Assembly: GCF_012726175.1 (NCBI RefSeq)
Contig: NZ_JAASAD010000001.1
Span: forward strand, 496,001-560,000
Reading direction: 5' to 3'
From: Micromonospora sp. HNM0581
GTDB lineage: Bacteria > Actinomycetota > Actinomycetes > Mycobacteriales > Micromonosporaceae
DNA length: 64,000 nucleotides
How positions within the stretch are numbered: position 1 is the stretch's first letter; each line of letters opens with the position of its first letter. Shown piece after piece: positions 34,110 through 42,433 of the stretch. A program made the translations under genes and the position numbers. The notes below the pieces were generated by a model. It was not told the DNA's origin. It saw only the letters and a program-made list of their open reading frames with translations, and searched no databases.

Positions 34110-36663
34110 GCTCCGGATCCGCGGCAAGCTCACCATACTGGTGACGATTCCCCTGCTCGGCATGCTCGGGCTGACCCTGCCGGTGGTGCTGGAACGAGCC
34201 AGCGTGGCCCAACGGGCCGGTGACATCGACCAGACCGTCCAGCTCGCCAGCCGGGTCGGCACCCTGCTGCAGCACCTGCAACGAGAACGAATGCTCGCCA
34301 TCGGCCTGCTGCTCGGACAGGTGGAACGCAGCACCCTGGTGCAGGAGATGGTGGAGGTCGACGACCGGATCGTCGACCTCCGGAGCGACTTCGGCGACGA
34401 CCTTCCGACCGAGGTGGGCGAGGCACTCGACGGCGTAGCGCAACTGGCCGAGGTACGTACGGCCGTCCTGGCCGACGAGGCTGCGGCGCCGCAGATCATG
34501 GGCGCATACGGGCCGGTGCACCTGGCACTCATCAACTCGCTACGACTGCCGTACGACGTCGACACCCGCACGCCGGCCGGGCGGCAGACCCTGGCCCTGG
34601 ACAGCATCCTGCGCAAGAGTGAGGGTCTCAGCAGCGGTGGGACACTCATCGTGCTCGTCGCCCACTCGCAGAACCCACAGTTCGCCACCGCCTTCGTCGC
34701 CAACATGGCCGACCTCCAGTCGGAGAGCGCCAAGATGCTCGGCCTGCTCACTGCGGAACAGCGGGCGCTCGTGAACATCGAGCAGACCGCGGTCGACGCC
34801 CGGACCAGCCCGGAATTCCTCCGGCAGAGCGCCCTCGACCCGGTGGCCGCGGTGGCGGACATCCCCATCCAGGCCCTCTTCCCCACCGTCTCCTCGCTCA
34901 TCACGCTCGGGCAGTTCGTCGAGAAGAAGCTGGTCGCCGACGTGACCGCCGAGGTACGCGCGCAACGGCAGGCCGCGCTCGCCGGGGCGTACTGGGTGAC
35001 CGTTCTGGTCGTGGTGATCCTGGTCGGCGTGGTACTGCTCGCCCTGGCCATCGGCCGCACGGTGACCGGGCCACTGACCCGACTCACCCGATCCGCCGAC
35101 CGGGTCGCCCGGGTCGCCGAGTCCGAACTGGTACGGGTGGCCGACGACGAGGTCGACAACGCCCAACCCGTCCGCCTCGACCCGGTCGACGTCGGCGCCC
35201 GGGACGAGGTGGGTGACCTGGCCCGCGCCTTCGAACGGGTGCAGAGCACCGCCGCGAGGCTCGTCGAGCGGCAGGCGGCGAGTCGCCGCAACGTCGCCCA
35301 GATGTTCGGTCACGTCGGCCGACGTACCCAGAACCTGGTCGGTCGGCAGATCGCCCTCATCGACCGGCTGGAACAGCAGGAGACCGATCCAGGGCGGCTG
35401 GAGAACCTCTACCGGCTCGACCACATCTCCAGCCGGCTGCGGCGTAACGCGGGCAACCTCGTGGTGCTCTCCGGTGCGGTGGGCGATGTCGCACACGTCG
35501 CGCCGGTTCCGCTGGCCAACGTGGTCCGTCTCGCCCTCGGCGAGATCGAGGACTACACCCGGGTGGACGTCCAGGTGCCGACCGACGCCGCGGCGGCACC
35601 GGCGATCGTCGGCGATCTGGTGTTGGCGCTGGCCGAACTGATGGAGAACGCCACCGTCTTCTCGCCGCCGTACACCCGGGTGCTGGTCGGCGGCGAAACC
35701 ACCGAGCATGGTGTACAGCTCACCGTGGTGGACCACGGCATCGGTATGACCGAGGCACGGCTCACCGACGAGAACGCCCGCCTCACCCGACGGGAGCGGT
35801 TGGACCTCGCGCCTACCGAGGTGCTGGGGCTGTTCGTGGTGGGTCGGCTGGCCCGCCGGCACCGCTGGGCGGTCGGCCTCTCCGCCACCCCAGGTGGCGG
35901 TGTCACCGCCACCCTCCAGATTCCCCGTACCTCGCTTGTCGTCGGGACACCCGAGCCGGCCGGCCTTCCGGTCGCACCGGTCGGCCGAGCCGCACCGGTG
36001 GCCACCCTGCCGGCCCGGCACCAACCCGAGCCGTTGCCACCGGCCCGGGACACCCAGGCGCCAGCGGAACCGGCCATGGCTTCGACCGGGTTCGATTCCG
36101 AGCTGTTGAGCCGGGCCACCGAGAGCCTGGGGCTGACCAACTCCTGGGACGCGTTCGCCACCGGCCCGGAGCACACCGGGAAAAACGATGCGGAATCAGG
36201 CGTAACGGCAGAGATTGACGCGGTGACCGTGACGGTGCCGCAGGTCGCACCGGCGCCGACGACCCCGCCGGCACCGATGCCCGGCGTCCGGCAGCGGGTA
36301 CCAGGTGCCAGCCTGCCGAGAACGGCACCGAAAGCGATACCGCTCGACACCACAGGCGTGGACCCGAGTGCCGCCCGCGCCGCTGTCGAGGCGTTCGAGT
36401 CGGGGGTTCGCCGGGCCGAGCAGAGTCAGGCGGTCGCCATGCCACAGCCGGTGGTGCCGCCGGCTCCCCCGGGGCTGTCACAGCTGTCCCGCAGGGTACC
36501 CGGCGCCAACCTGATCGAGCAGCTACCGCCGCAACCGCTCGCGCAGGACCCGGGCGATCCGGCCGAGGTCCGTGACCGCATCACCGCGTTCGAGTCGGGC
36601 GTCGCCCGGGCTCTACGCGATGTCCGTAACCAGCTCAGCGACGACGAAGGAACGCCACGTTGA
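34096..36663 (+). CDS. Conservon sensor histidine kinase (NIT/HAMP/HATPase; CvnA-type)
   Basis: 855 residues. TM1 is at about 13-30. The extracytoplasmic sensor (31-295) is of the nitrate/nitrite-sensing type, with LLQHLQRERMLAIGLLLGQ and an RTPAGRQTLALDSILR segment. TM2 is at about 298-320, HAMP at 320-395. The dimerisation segment is YRLDHISSRLRRNAGNLVVL, then the HATPase with N-box ELMENATVFSPP (Asn518) and G1 DHGIGM. The C-terminal 230 residues are Pro-rich and disordered, with a duplicated motif pair: RVPGASL...FESGVRRA and RVPGANL...FESGVARA. No response regulator is present, as usual for conservons. ATG 34096 has GGAGG seven bases upstream. Confidence 0.92.
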   Translation: MLLGRLRIRGKLTILVTIPLLGMLGLTLPVVLERASVAQRAGDIDQTVQLASRVGTLLQHLQRERMLAIGLLLGQVERSTLVQEMVEVDDRIVDLRSDFGDDLPTEVGEALDGVAQLAEVRTAVLADEAAAPQIMGAYGPVHLALINSLRLPYDVDTRTPAGRQTLALDSILRKSEGLSSGGTLIVLVAHSQNPQFATAFVANMADLQSESAKMLGLLTAEQRALVNIEQTAVDARTSPEFLRQSALDPVAAVADIPIQALFPTVSSLITLGQFVEKKLVADVTAEVRAQRQAALAGAYWVTVLVVVILVGVVLLALAIGRTVTGPLTRLTRSADRVARVAESELVRVADDEVDNAQPVRLDPVDVGARDEVGDLARAFERVQSTAARLVERQAASRRNVAQMFGHVGRRTQNLVGRQIALIDRLEQQETDPGRLENLYRLDHISSRLRRNAGNLVVLSGAVGDVAHVAPVPLANVVRLALGEIEDYTRVDVQVPTDAAAAPAIVGDLVLALAELMENATVFSPPYTRVLVGGETTEHGVQLTVVDHGIGMTEARLTDENARLTRRERLDLAPTEVLGLFVVGRLARRHRWAVGLSATPGGGVTATLQIPRTSLVVGTPEPAGLPVAPVGRAAPVATLPARHQPEPLPPARDTQAPAEPAMASTGFDSELLSRATESLGLTNSWDAFATGPEHTGKNDAESGVTAEIDAVTVTVPQVAPAPTTPPAPMPGVRQRVPGASLPRTAPKAIPLDTTGVDPSAARAAVEAFESGVRRAEQSQAVAMPQPVVPPAPPGLSQLSRRVPGANLIEQLPPQPLAQDPGDPAEVRDRITAFESGVARALRDVRNQLSDDEGTPR

Positions 36664-37130
36664 CCAGCCCGCACGTGCATGAGAACCTCGACCACCCGAG
36701 CCATCCGGCCGGAGACCTCAGCTCCGAGGCCCGCACCTTCAACTGGCTGCTGGATTCCTTCACCTCCGGAACCGCAGGGGTACTGGAGGCGATCGCCGTG
36801 TCGTCGGACGGCCTGCTGATGGCCATGTCCTCAATTAAGGACCGGTCCAATGCGGAGCGTCTCGCCGCGGTCGTCTCCGGCATGACCAGCCTGGCGGGCG
36901 GGGCGGCCAACTGGTACGCGTTGGGCGGCCTCAACCGGGTCGTGGTGGACATGGCCGAGGGCTACCTCCTGATCAGCGCGATCAGCAGTGGTTCGGTACT
37001 CGGCGTGGTCGCCGACCGGTCGGCGAACCTGGGCACCGTCGCCTACGAGATGACCCTCTTCGCCGGTCGGGCCGGTGGTGCGCTCACCCCGCGCCTGATC
37101 GCCGAACTCAAGAACTCCGTACAACAATGA
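36660..37130 (+). CDS. Roadblock/LC7 domain protein (CvnB-type)
   Basis: 156 residues, a single Roadblock/LC7 domain: FNWLLDSFTSGTAGVLEAIAVSSDGLLMA at about 28-56 (cited in parts: LLDSFTSGTAGV, AVSSDGLLMA) and GYLLISAISSGSVLGVVADR. In conservons this protein bridges the kinase and the small GTPase. The start is TTG 36660, overlapping the kinase stop as TTGA, so the pair is translationally coupled. Confidence 0.93.
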   Translation: MTSPHVHENLDHPSHPAGDLSSEARTFNWLLDSFTSGTAGVLEAIAVSSDGLLMAMSSIKDRSNAERLAAVVSGMTSLAGGAANWYALGGLNRVVVDMAEGYLLISAISSGSVLGVVADRSANLGTVAYEMTLFAGRAGGALTPRLIAELKNSVQQ

Positions 37131-37609
37131 GTCCGGACGCCGCCGGTGCCGAAGAGGAGCCGGTGATACGCATCCGGCCCTACCTGCGCGAGTCCTCCCC
37201 GGCCGGCTCCGCCGGCCCGGCGGGCGCACCGGCGGCGACCGGAACGGGGCCCGAGGAGGTCGGCCCGAGTGGACCCCGCCCCTTCGTGCTGACCGCCGGC
37301 CGGGTAACCGGTGCGGACCCCACGATCGGCCTCGAGACCCAGGTGACCGCCCGACCGACCACCGAATCCTGGAGCGTCACGACCGCCCGGCTGGGCCCGG
37401 AACTCCAGACGATCGTGGCGCTCTGCGGTGAGCCGATCTCGGTGGCCGAGATCTCCGCAAAGACCCGGTTGCACTTTGGTGTGACCCGGGTGCTGGTAGG
37501 TGATCTACGCGCCGCCGGCCACCTCGACGTACACGTGACCGACGCCGACGATGCTCTCAACCCCGACGTCATCCTTCGAGTGATTGATGGACTCCGTGCA
37601 ATCTCCTGA
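37127..37609 (+). CDS. DUF742 protein (CvnC-type)
   Basis: 160 residues. An N-terminal variable part precedes the DUF742 winged-helix-like domain (RPFVLTAGRVTGADP, LGPELQTIVALCGEP, ISVAEISAKTRLHFGVTRVL, DLRAAGHLDVH). Its ATG overlaps the Roadblock stop (ATGA). It is the third conservon component, with a proposed adaptor or DNA-binding role. Confidence 0.93.
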   Translation: MSPDAAGAEEEPVIRIRPYLRESSPAGSAGPAGAPAATGTGPEEVGPSGPRPFVLTAGRVTGADPTIGLETQVTARPTTESWSVTTARLGPELQTIVALCGEPISVAEISAKTRLHFGVTRVLVGDLRAAGHLDVHVTDADDALNPDVILRVIDGLRAIS

Positions 37610-38360
37610 CTGGCCCGCCGCACCACCGGGCGCGCTCGCCGCCAACAGCGCCGCAGCCCGCTACAGCGGTGCCGCGCCGATCCCGCCTTCCATCGGCCGG
37701 GCTACCGCGCCACCGCCTCCACCGCCTCCACTGGCCCACCGCGCAACCGTGCCACCGCCGCCGGCCGCCATGCCCACCACCACGGGCAGGCGCCGGGTGG
37801 CCCCGCCGATCCCGGTGAAGATACTCGTCGCAGGTGGCTTCGGGGTGGGTAAGACCACCACCGTGGGCTCGATCTCGGAGATCGCGCCACTGACCACCGA
37901 GGCGGAGATGACCACCGCCGGGATCGGGGTCGACGACCCTGGTCAGCGCTCGGGGAAGACCACCACCACGGTGGCCATGGACTTCGGTTGTGTCACCATC
38001 GATCGGAGCCTGAAGCTCTACCTGTTCGGCACACCGGGCCAGACCCGTTTCGGCTTCATGTGGGACGACCTCGCCCGGGGTGCACTTGGCGCACTGGTGG
38101 TGGTCGACAGCGCCCGGCTCGACGACTGCTACCCGGCGGTCGACTTCTTCGAGCGGGCGGGCCTGCCGTTCGTCGTGGGGGTGAACGCCTTCGACGGGCG
38201 GTTGGCGCACGACCTCGGCGCGATCCGGTGGGCACTGGCGATCGGCGAACATGTACCCCTGGTGCAGTTCGACGCGCGGGACCGGCTCTCGGTCCGGGAC
38301 GCCCTGCTGGTCGTCCTGGACCGGGCGTTGGACCGGGCCACCCGGGAGAAACGGGCCTGA
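37587..38360 (+). CDS. Conservon small GTPase-like ATP/GTP-binding protein (CvnD-type)
   Basis: 257 residues. The first 75 form an Ala/Pro-rich tail with a run of eight prolines, longer than in most CvnD proteins. The G domain follows: G1 VAGGFGVGKTTTVG, a switch region with TTAGIGVDD, G3 LFGTPGQTRFGF, G4 VNAFDG. ATG 37587 overlaps DUF742 by 23 bases. It belongs to the MglA-like small GTPases; the Roadblock protein is its expected partner. The long tail might dock another component, such as the following genes' products. Confidence 0.93.
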   Translation: MDSVQSPDWPAAPPGALAANSAAARYSGAAPIPPSIGRATAPPPPPPPLAHRATVPPPPAAMPTTTGRRRVAPPIPVKILVAGGFGVGKTTTVGSISEIAPLTTEAEMTTAGIGVDDPGQRSGKTTTTVAMDFGCVTIDRSLKLYLFGTPGQTRFGFMWDDLARGALGALVVVDSARLDDCYPAVDFFERAGLPFVVGVNAFDGRLAHDLGAIRWALAIGEHVPLVQFDARDRLSVRDALLVVLDRALDRATREKRA

Positions 38361-38391
38361 GCCGACCGGCTCGTGGAAAGGGGTGAGGCGG

Positions 38392-38907
38392 ATGAGAGGC
38401 GGACTGGACGAAACTCTGGCCCGGATGCGTCGGCGCGAGGAGGTGCTACGCCGACGGGCCGTGAACCCGTCCGACGACCAGCCCGGTCCGGAGCCGGACC
38501 ACGGTCACGGCTCCGGCCGGGTCGACGGTCGCAACGCAGGACCTGGTTGGGCGGCTGCCCAAGAAGCGGCCCACGAGGCACCGCCACGTCACCCGGTGGA
38601 GGACGTGGCCGAGGCACTACGCGCGGCCGTGACAGCACATCCGGGGACCTCCGTCGCCGCTCGGGTCGAGCACGACGGGCAGGCGTACGACCTGAAGGTG
38701 ACCTGGGTCGACCAGGAGGTGACGGTGAGCGGACAACCGGCCGCGTCGCCGCCTTCCTGGCCGCTGTCGGCGAACACCGTACCCGGCTGGTCCGCCGCTG
38801 AGGAAAGGCTCACCGACGACCCGGCGGCCCGGCTGGCCGAGTTGATCCGCCGGGACCCGTCCCTGCTCGGCGGTGAGGAGCCCGCTGGCCGACCGGATGA
38901 GACATGA
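38392..38907 (+). CDS. Unknown protein of the conservon operon
   Basis: 171 residues from ATG 38392, with GTGAGG close upstream, 31 bases after the GTPase stop. A short charged helix (RMRRREEVLRRRAV) leads to a disordered His/Gly/Pro segment. A compact domain at about 65-120 (DVAEALRAAVTAHPGTSVAA, VEHDGQAYDLKVTWVDQEVT) is followed by a C-terminal helix (ARLAELIRRDPSLLGG). No family is recognised. Placement between the GTPase and the AAA ATPase with short gaps implies it connects the two. Confidence 0.7.
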   Translation: MRGGLDETLARMRRREEVLRRRAVNPSDDQPGPEPDHGHGSGRVDGRNAGPGWAAAQEAAHEAPPRHPVEDVAEALRAAVTAHPGTSVAARVEHDGQAYDLKVTWVDQEVTVSGQPAASPPSWPLSANTVPGWSAAEERLTDDPAARLAELIRRDPSLLGGEEPAGRPDET

Positions 38908-38928
38908 CCGAGGCGTTAGGGTCGGGCG

Positions 38929-41184
38929 GTGGGCGAACCCGAGCTGACCCTGATCGCGAGCCTGCGACCGGCCGCACTCGACGCCCGGCGGGGTGTCGTC
39001 CGGGTGCACCCGGAGGCGCTCGCCGCTCTCGCGCTGCGACCGGGTGACCCGGTCCGACTGTCCGGGCGGCGGGTGACCGCCGGCCTCGTCGCGGCGGCCG
39101 AGGAAACCGCCAGCGCGGCGCTGCTGTACGCCGACGACCTGATGCTGGGCAACCTCGGCGTACGCGACGGCGGGCAGGTGACAATCAGCCCGGCTCCGGT
39201 CACTCCCGCCCGCCGGGTGCTGCTCGCCGGGCCGGCCGAGATCGTCGCGGTGGTCTCCCCGGAGATGCTGCGACTGGCGCTGCTCGGCAAGGTGGTCACC
39301 ACCGGCGACGATGTCTCCCTGCTGCCACAGGACGTGCTGCCGGACTCCTCGACCCGCACCCTGGTCGAGGCTGCCCGGCGCAGCCTCTCCACCCGGGTCG
39401 GCTTCGCGTGGACCAGTACCCTGCTGCGGGTACTCGCCGCCGAACCGGACCCGGGCGCGCTCGTCACCATGGACACCCTGGTGGCTTGGGAGCACAGCCC
39501 CACGACCAACGGTGGCACCGGGACCGGCTTGGTCGCTTCCAGACCGACCGGGACGGTCGGGCCGGGTGGAGGCCGGACAGCGGTCGACGGGGCCACCGGA
39601 ATCGGGCGGCCGGACGGGCCGGACGGGCTCACGGTAGACGAACTGCCCGGTCTGCGCGCTCAGGCCGAGGAGCTGACCGAGCTGCTCGACCTCGGTTTCC
39701 ACCACCGGGAGGTACTCAGCCGGTTGGGTACCTCCGTGGCGTTGGGGGTACTGGTGAGCGGGCCGGCGGGCTCCGGCAAGGCGGCCCTGGCCCGCGCGGT
39801 GGCCGCTCAGGTCGGCGCCCGGGTGCATCCGCTCTGGGCGCCGGAGGTCGCGACGCTGACGAACGACTCGGCCGCAGCCCGACTCCGGGCGGTCACGGCC
39901 GAGGCGCTGGCCGGTGGTCCGGCCGTGCTGCTGGTCACCGACGTGGAGGCGTTGGCTCCGGCCGAGGCTCCCGGGCCCGTGACGACCGTGTTCCGGCAAT
40001 GCGTGGCCCAGCTCGTACGGGCCGGAGCGGCGGTGGTCGGCACCAGCAGCCGACCGGAGTCGGTCGACCCGGGGCTACGCACCCCTGACCTGCTCTCGTT
40101 GCGGATCGACGTGCCGCTACCCGACGCCGCCCTACGCCGGGAGCAGTTGACGGTGCTGACCCGGCCGGTTCCGCTCGCCGACGACGTACGGCTCGACGAG
40201 GTCGCCACGCGTACCCCCGGTTTCGTTGCCGCTGATCTGGCCGCGCTGGTCCGCGAGGCCGGGGTACGTGCAGCCCTGAGACAGAAGTCGGCGCGGACAC
40301 CCACGGTGCTGATGGCCGACTTCACCGCCGCTCTGGAGGTGGTACGGCCGACCACCATGGCCGCGGCCACCCTCGACCTGGCCCGGGTCACCCTGGACGA
40401 CGTCGGTGACCTGGTGGAGGTGAAACAGACGCTCACCGAGTCGGTGCTGTGGCCGCTGACCTACCCGGACACCTTCGCCCGGCTCGGCGTGCAACCGCCA
40501 CGCGGGGTGCTGCTATACGGTCCACCCGGCTGCGGCAAGACCTACCTGGTGACCGCGCTGGCCGGGACCGGCCGGGCGAACGTGCTGTCGGTCAAGGGCG
40601 CGGAGCTGATGTCCAAGTGGGTCGGTGAGAGCGAACGCGCGGTACGCGAGCTGTTCCGCCGGGCCCGGGAGGCCGCGCCGACGCTCGTCTTCCTCGACGA
40701 GGTGGACGCCCTCGCCCCGGTACGCGGTCAGGCCACCGACGGTGGTACCGCCGACCGGGTGGTCGCCGCGTTGCTTACCGAGTTGGACGGGGTGGAAGCA
40801 TTGCGTAACGTCGTGGTGGTCGGCGCGACGAATCGTCCCGACCTGGTCGACCCGGCGCTGCTACGCCCGGGGCGACTGGAGCGGCTCGTGTACGTGCCGC
40901 CACCGGACGCCGAGGCCCGGGCCGAGATCCTGCGGGCCTGCGCACGCACGGTCCCGCTCGCCGAGGGTGTCGACCTTCCCGCCCTCGGTGCGGATCTGGA
41001 CGGTTTCTCGGCCGCCGACTGCGCGGCGCTGGTCCGGGAGGCCGCGCTGGCCGCGATGCGCGAGTCGCTCACCGCCGCCACGGTCAACGCCGAACACGTC
41101 GCGGCGGCCCGGTCCCGGGTCCGCCCATCCCTGGACCCGGCCCAGGTCGCCTGGCTCGCCGGGTACGCCGAACAGCGCCGGTGA
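38929..41184 (+). CDS. CDC48/VCP-like double AAA ATPase with degenerate first domain
   Basis: 751 residues. The N-domain (1 to about 170) is CDC48-like (VHPEALAALALRPGDPVRLS). D1 (about 240-470) has Walker A SGPAGSGKAA, where the usual Thr/Ser is Ala285, and Walker B LLVTDVEAL, which lacks the catalytic Glu. D2 (about 490-740) is canonical: YGPPGCGKT (Lys537), KWVGESERAVRELF, VFLDEVDALAP and GATNRPDLVDPALLRPGR. CDC48 proteins are hexameric unfoldases that remodel ubiquitin-like- or degron-tagged substrates. GTG 38929 lies 21 bases after the preceding gene, so it belongs to the same transcription unit as the conservon. Confidence 0.9.
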   Translation: MGEPELTLIASLRPAALDARRGVVRVHPEALAALALRPGDPVRLSGRRVTAGLVAAAEETASAALLYADDLMLGNLGVRDGGQVTISPAPVTPARRVLLAGPAEIVAVVSPEMLRLALLGKVVTTGDDVSLLPQDVLPDSSTRTLVEAARRSLSTRVGFAWTSTLLRVLAAEPDPGALVTMDTLVAWEHSPTTNGGTGTGLVASRPTGTVGPGGGRTAVDGATGIGRPDGPDGLTVDELPGLRAQAEELTELLDLGFHHREVLSRLGTSVALGVLVSGPAGSGKAALARAVAAQVGARVHPLWAPEVATLTNDSAAARLRAVTAEALAGGPAVLLVTDVEALAPAEAPGPVTTVFRQCVAQLVRAGAAVVGTSSRPESVDPGLRTPDLLSLRIDVPLPDAALRREQLTVLTRPVPLADDVRLDEVATRTPGFVAADLAALVREAGVRAALRQKSARTPTVLMADFTAALEVVRPTTMAAATLDLARVTLDDVGDLVEVKQTLTESVLWPLTYPDTFARLGVQPPRGVLLYGPPGCGKTYLVTALAGTGRANVLSVKGAELMSKWVGESERAVRELFRRAREAAPTLVFLDEVDALAPVRGQATDGGTADRVVAALLTELDGVEALRNVVVVGATNRPDLVDPALLRPGRLERLVYVPPPDAEARAEILRACARTVPLAEGVDLPALGADLDGFSAADCAALVREAALAAMRESLTAATVNAEHVAAARSRVRPSLDPAQVAWLAGYAEQRR

Positions 41185-41195
41185 GCACACCCCCG

Positions 41196-41702
41196 TCAGC
41201 AGGGCGCCGCGTCGTCGAGCGAGATCTCGGCGTACACCCGGTCATCGGCCTCGTGCAGCTTCGCACCGCACTTCTCGAGGACGGACAGCGCACCCCGGTT
41301 TTCCGGTGCGGTGTCCGCGACAACGGTCCGCATACCGGCCGCCGCTGCCAGGTGCAGCAGTTCCCGCAGCGCTGCCGCGCCGATGCCCTGGCCTCGGGCC
41401 GACCTGCCGAGCCACATGCCGACCTCGGCGACATCCGGTTCGTCCCGTCGGCTCATCCGGATCATGCCGACCACCTCGCCCCCCGCCACGATCGCGTACA
41501 TCGCGCTGCGGGTCGAGGCGTCGAGCCCGCCGAAGCTGGCGCGGTGAAATTCCCGGAACGCCTCCCGCCGCGCGTTCGACCACCCGGCCGGTGCCTCCAC
41601 CGGCGGCATCACGTCGGCCGGCTCTGCCTCGGCCACCGCCACGGAGAGCAACGGTTCGATGTTCCGCTCGTCCACCGGCTCCAACCGGACCGCACCAGTC
41701 AC
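41196..41702 (-). CDS. GNAT family N-acetyltransferase, RimJ/RimL-like
   Basis: 168 residues from GTG 41702 (GGAAG upstream). Features are RLEPVDERNIEPLLSVAVAE at the start, VAEVGMWLGRSARGQGIGAA with the acetyl-CoA loop (RGQGIG), and ENRGALSVLEKCGAKLHE. Members acetylate ribosomal proteins, antibiotics or amino acids; the acceptor here is unknown. It converges on the CDC48-like gene with an 11-base gap and no clear hairpin. Confidence 0.88.
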   Translation of the reverse strand: MTGAVRLEPVDERNIEPLLSVAVAEAEPADVMPPVEAPAGWSNARREAFREFHRASFGGLDASTRSAMYAIVAGGEVVGMIRMSRRDEPDVAEVGMWLGRSARGQGIGAAALRELLHLAAAAGMRTVVADTAPENRGALSVLEKCGAKLHEADDRVYAEISLDDAAPC

Positions 41703-41893
41703 GTGCCGCAGTCTTCCGCGCCCGGCGCCGCGCGTCCACCCGGTTGCGGGCGACCGGCCCCTCCGGCGGATACGGATCGACCGGACGGGCCGACTCTGTT
41801 TCCGGGTCACGCTCCGCGATCGTCCGGCCGGTGGACTCGCAGGGGCGGCAGGACGACCAGGTCACCCACCGGGATCGTGGCCGGTGTTGAGGG

Positions 41894-42298
41894 CTAGCGG
41901 CGGCGGTTGCGGGCCCGGGAGGCCCGCAACCGCACCAGCCGGCCGACCAGGATCGGGTCAGCGGCCAAGGCTGCCGGGTTGTCCAGCAGCGCATTCAACA
42001 GCTGGTAGTAGCGGGTGGCCGAGAGCCCGAACCGGTCCCGGATCGCCTGCTCCTTGGCGCCTGCGTGCCGCCACCACTGCCGTTCGAAGGCGAGTATCTC
42101 CCGGTCCCGCTCGTCGAGCCCACCGGCCGGGTGTCTTTCCCCGCCCGCGCCGGTGGGCGACTCACCGACCTTCGCCGGTAGGGCCGCGCGGGGACGGTCC
42201 TGCGCCGCCGACTCGATCTCGGGGGCGGTTCTCGGCGGTGGCACCGTCTTGGTGTCCGGATCGGTGTGCGCTGCCGGGGTGGCGTCGGCGGGCTGCAT
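41894..42298 (-). CDS. DUF3263 protein
   Basis: 134 residues from ATG 42298, with GAGGAG four bases upstream; an ATG at 42310 is less well placed. The first 65 residues are Pro/Ala-rich. The C-terminal half is the DUF3263 helix-turn-helix-like domain (LDERDREILAFERQWWRH, KEQAIRDRFGLSATRYYQLL, DNPAALAADPILVGRLVRL). This actinobacterial family resembles sigma-type DNA-binding helices, but the function is not established. Confidence 0.85.
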   Translation of the reverse strand: MQPADATPAAHTDPDTKTVPPPRTAPEIESAAQDRPRAALPAKVGESPTGAGGERHPAGGLDERDREILAFERQWWRHAGAKEQAIRDRFGLSATRYYQLLNALLDNPAALAADPILVGRLVRLRASRARNRRR

Positions 42299-42433
42299 CG
42301 TGCTCCTCATCCCGGTGCGGCCGGCACGGCAACGCCAACCTGGCCCATCAGCCTAACGAGGGCCGCCACCTGCCGCATCCCGTCACACGGCGGCCTGCCG
42401 TCCGCCGGTGGGAACGGTCCACGACCGGCCGGT

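Noticed and set aside
41814..41893. In-frame open stretch after the DUF3263 stop (VGDLVVLPPLRVHRP)
   Set aside because: About 27 codons without a ribosome binding site; too short to support as a gene or readthrough product.
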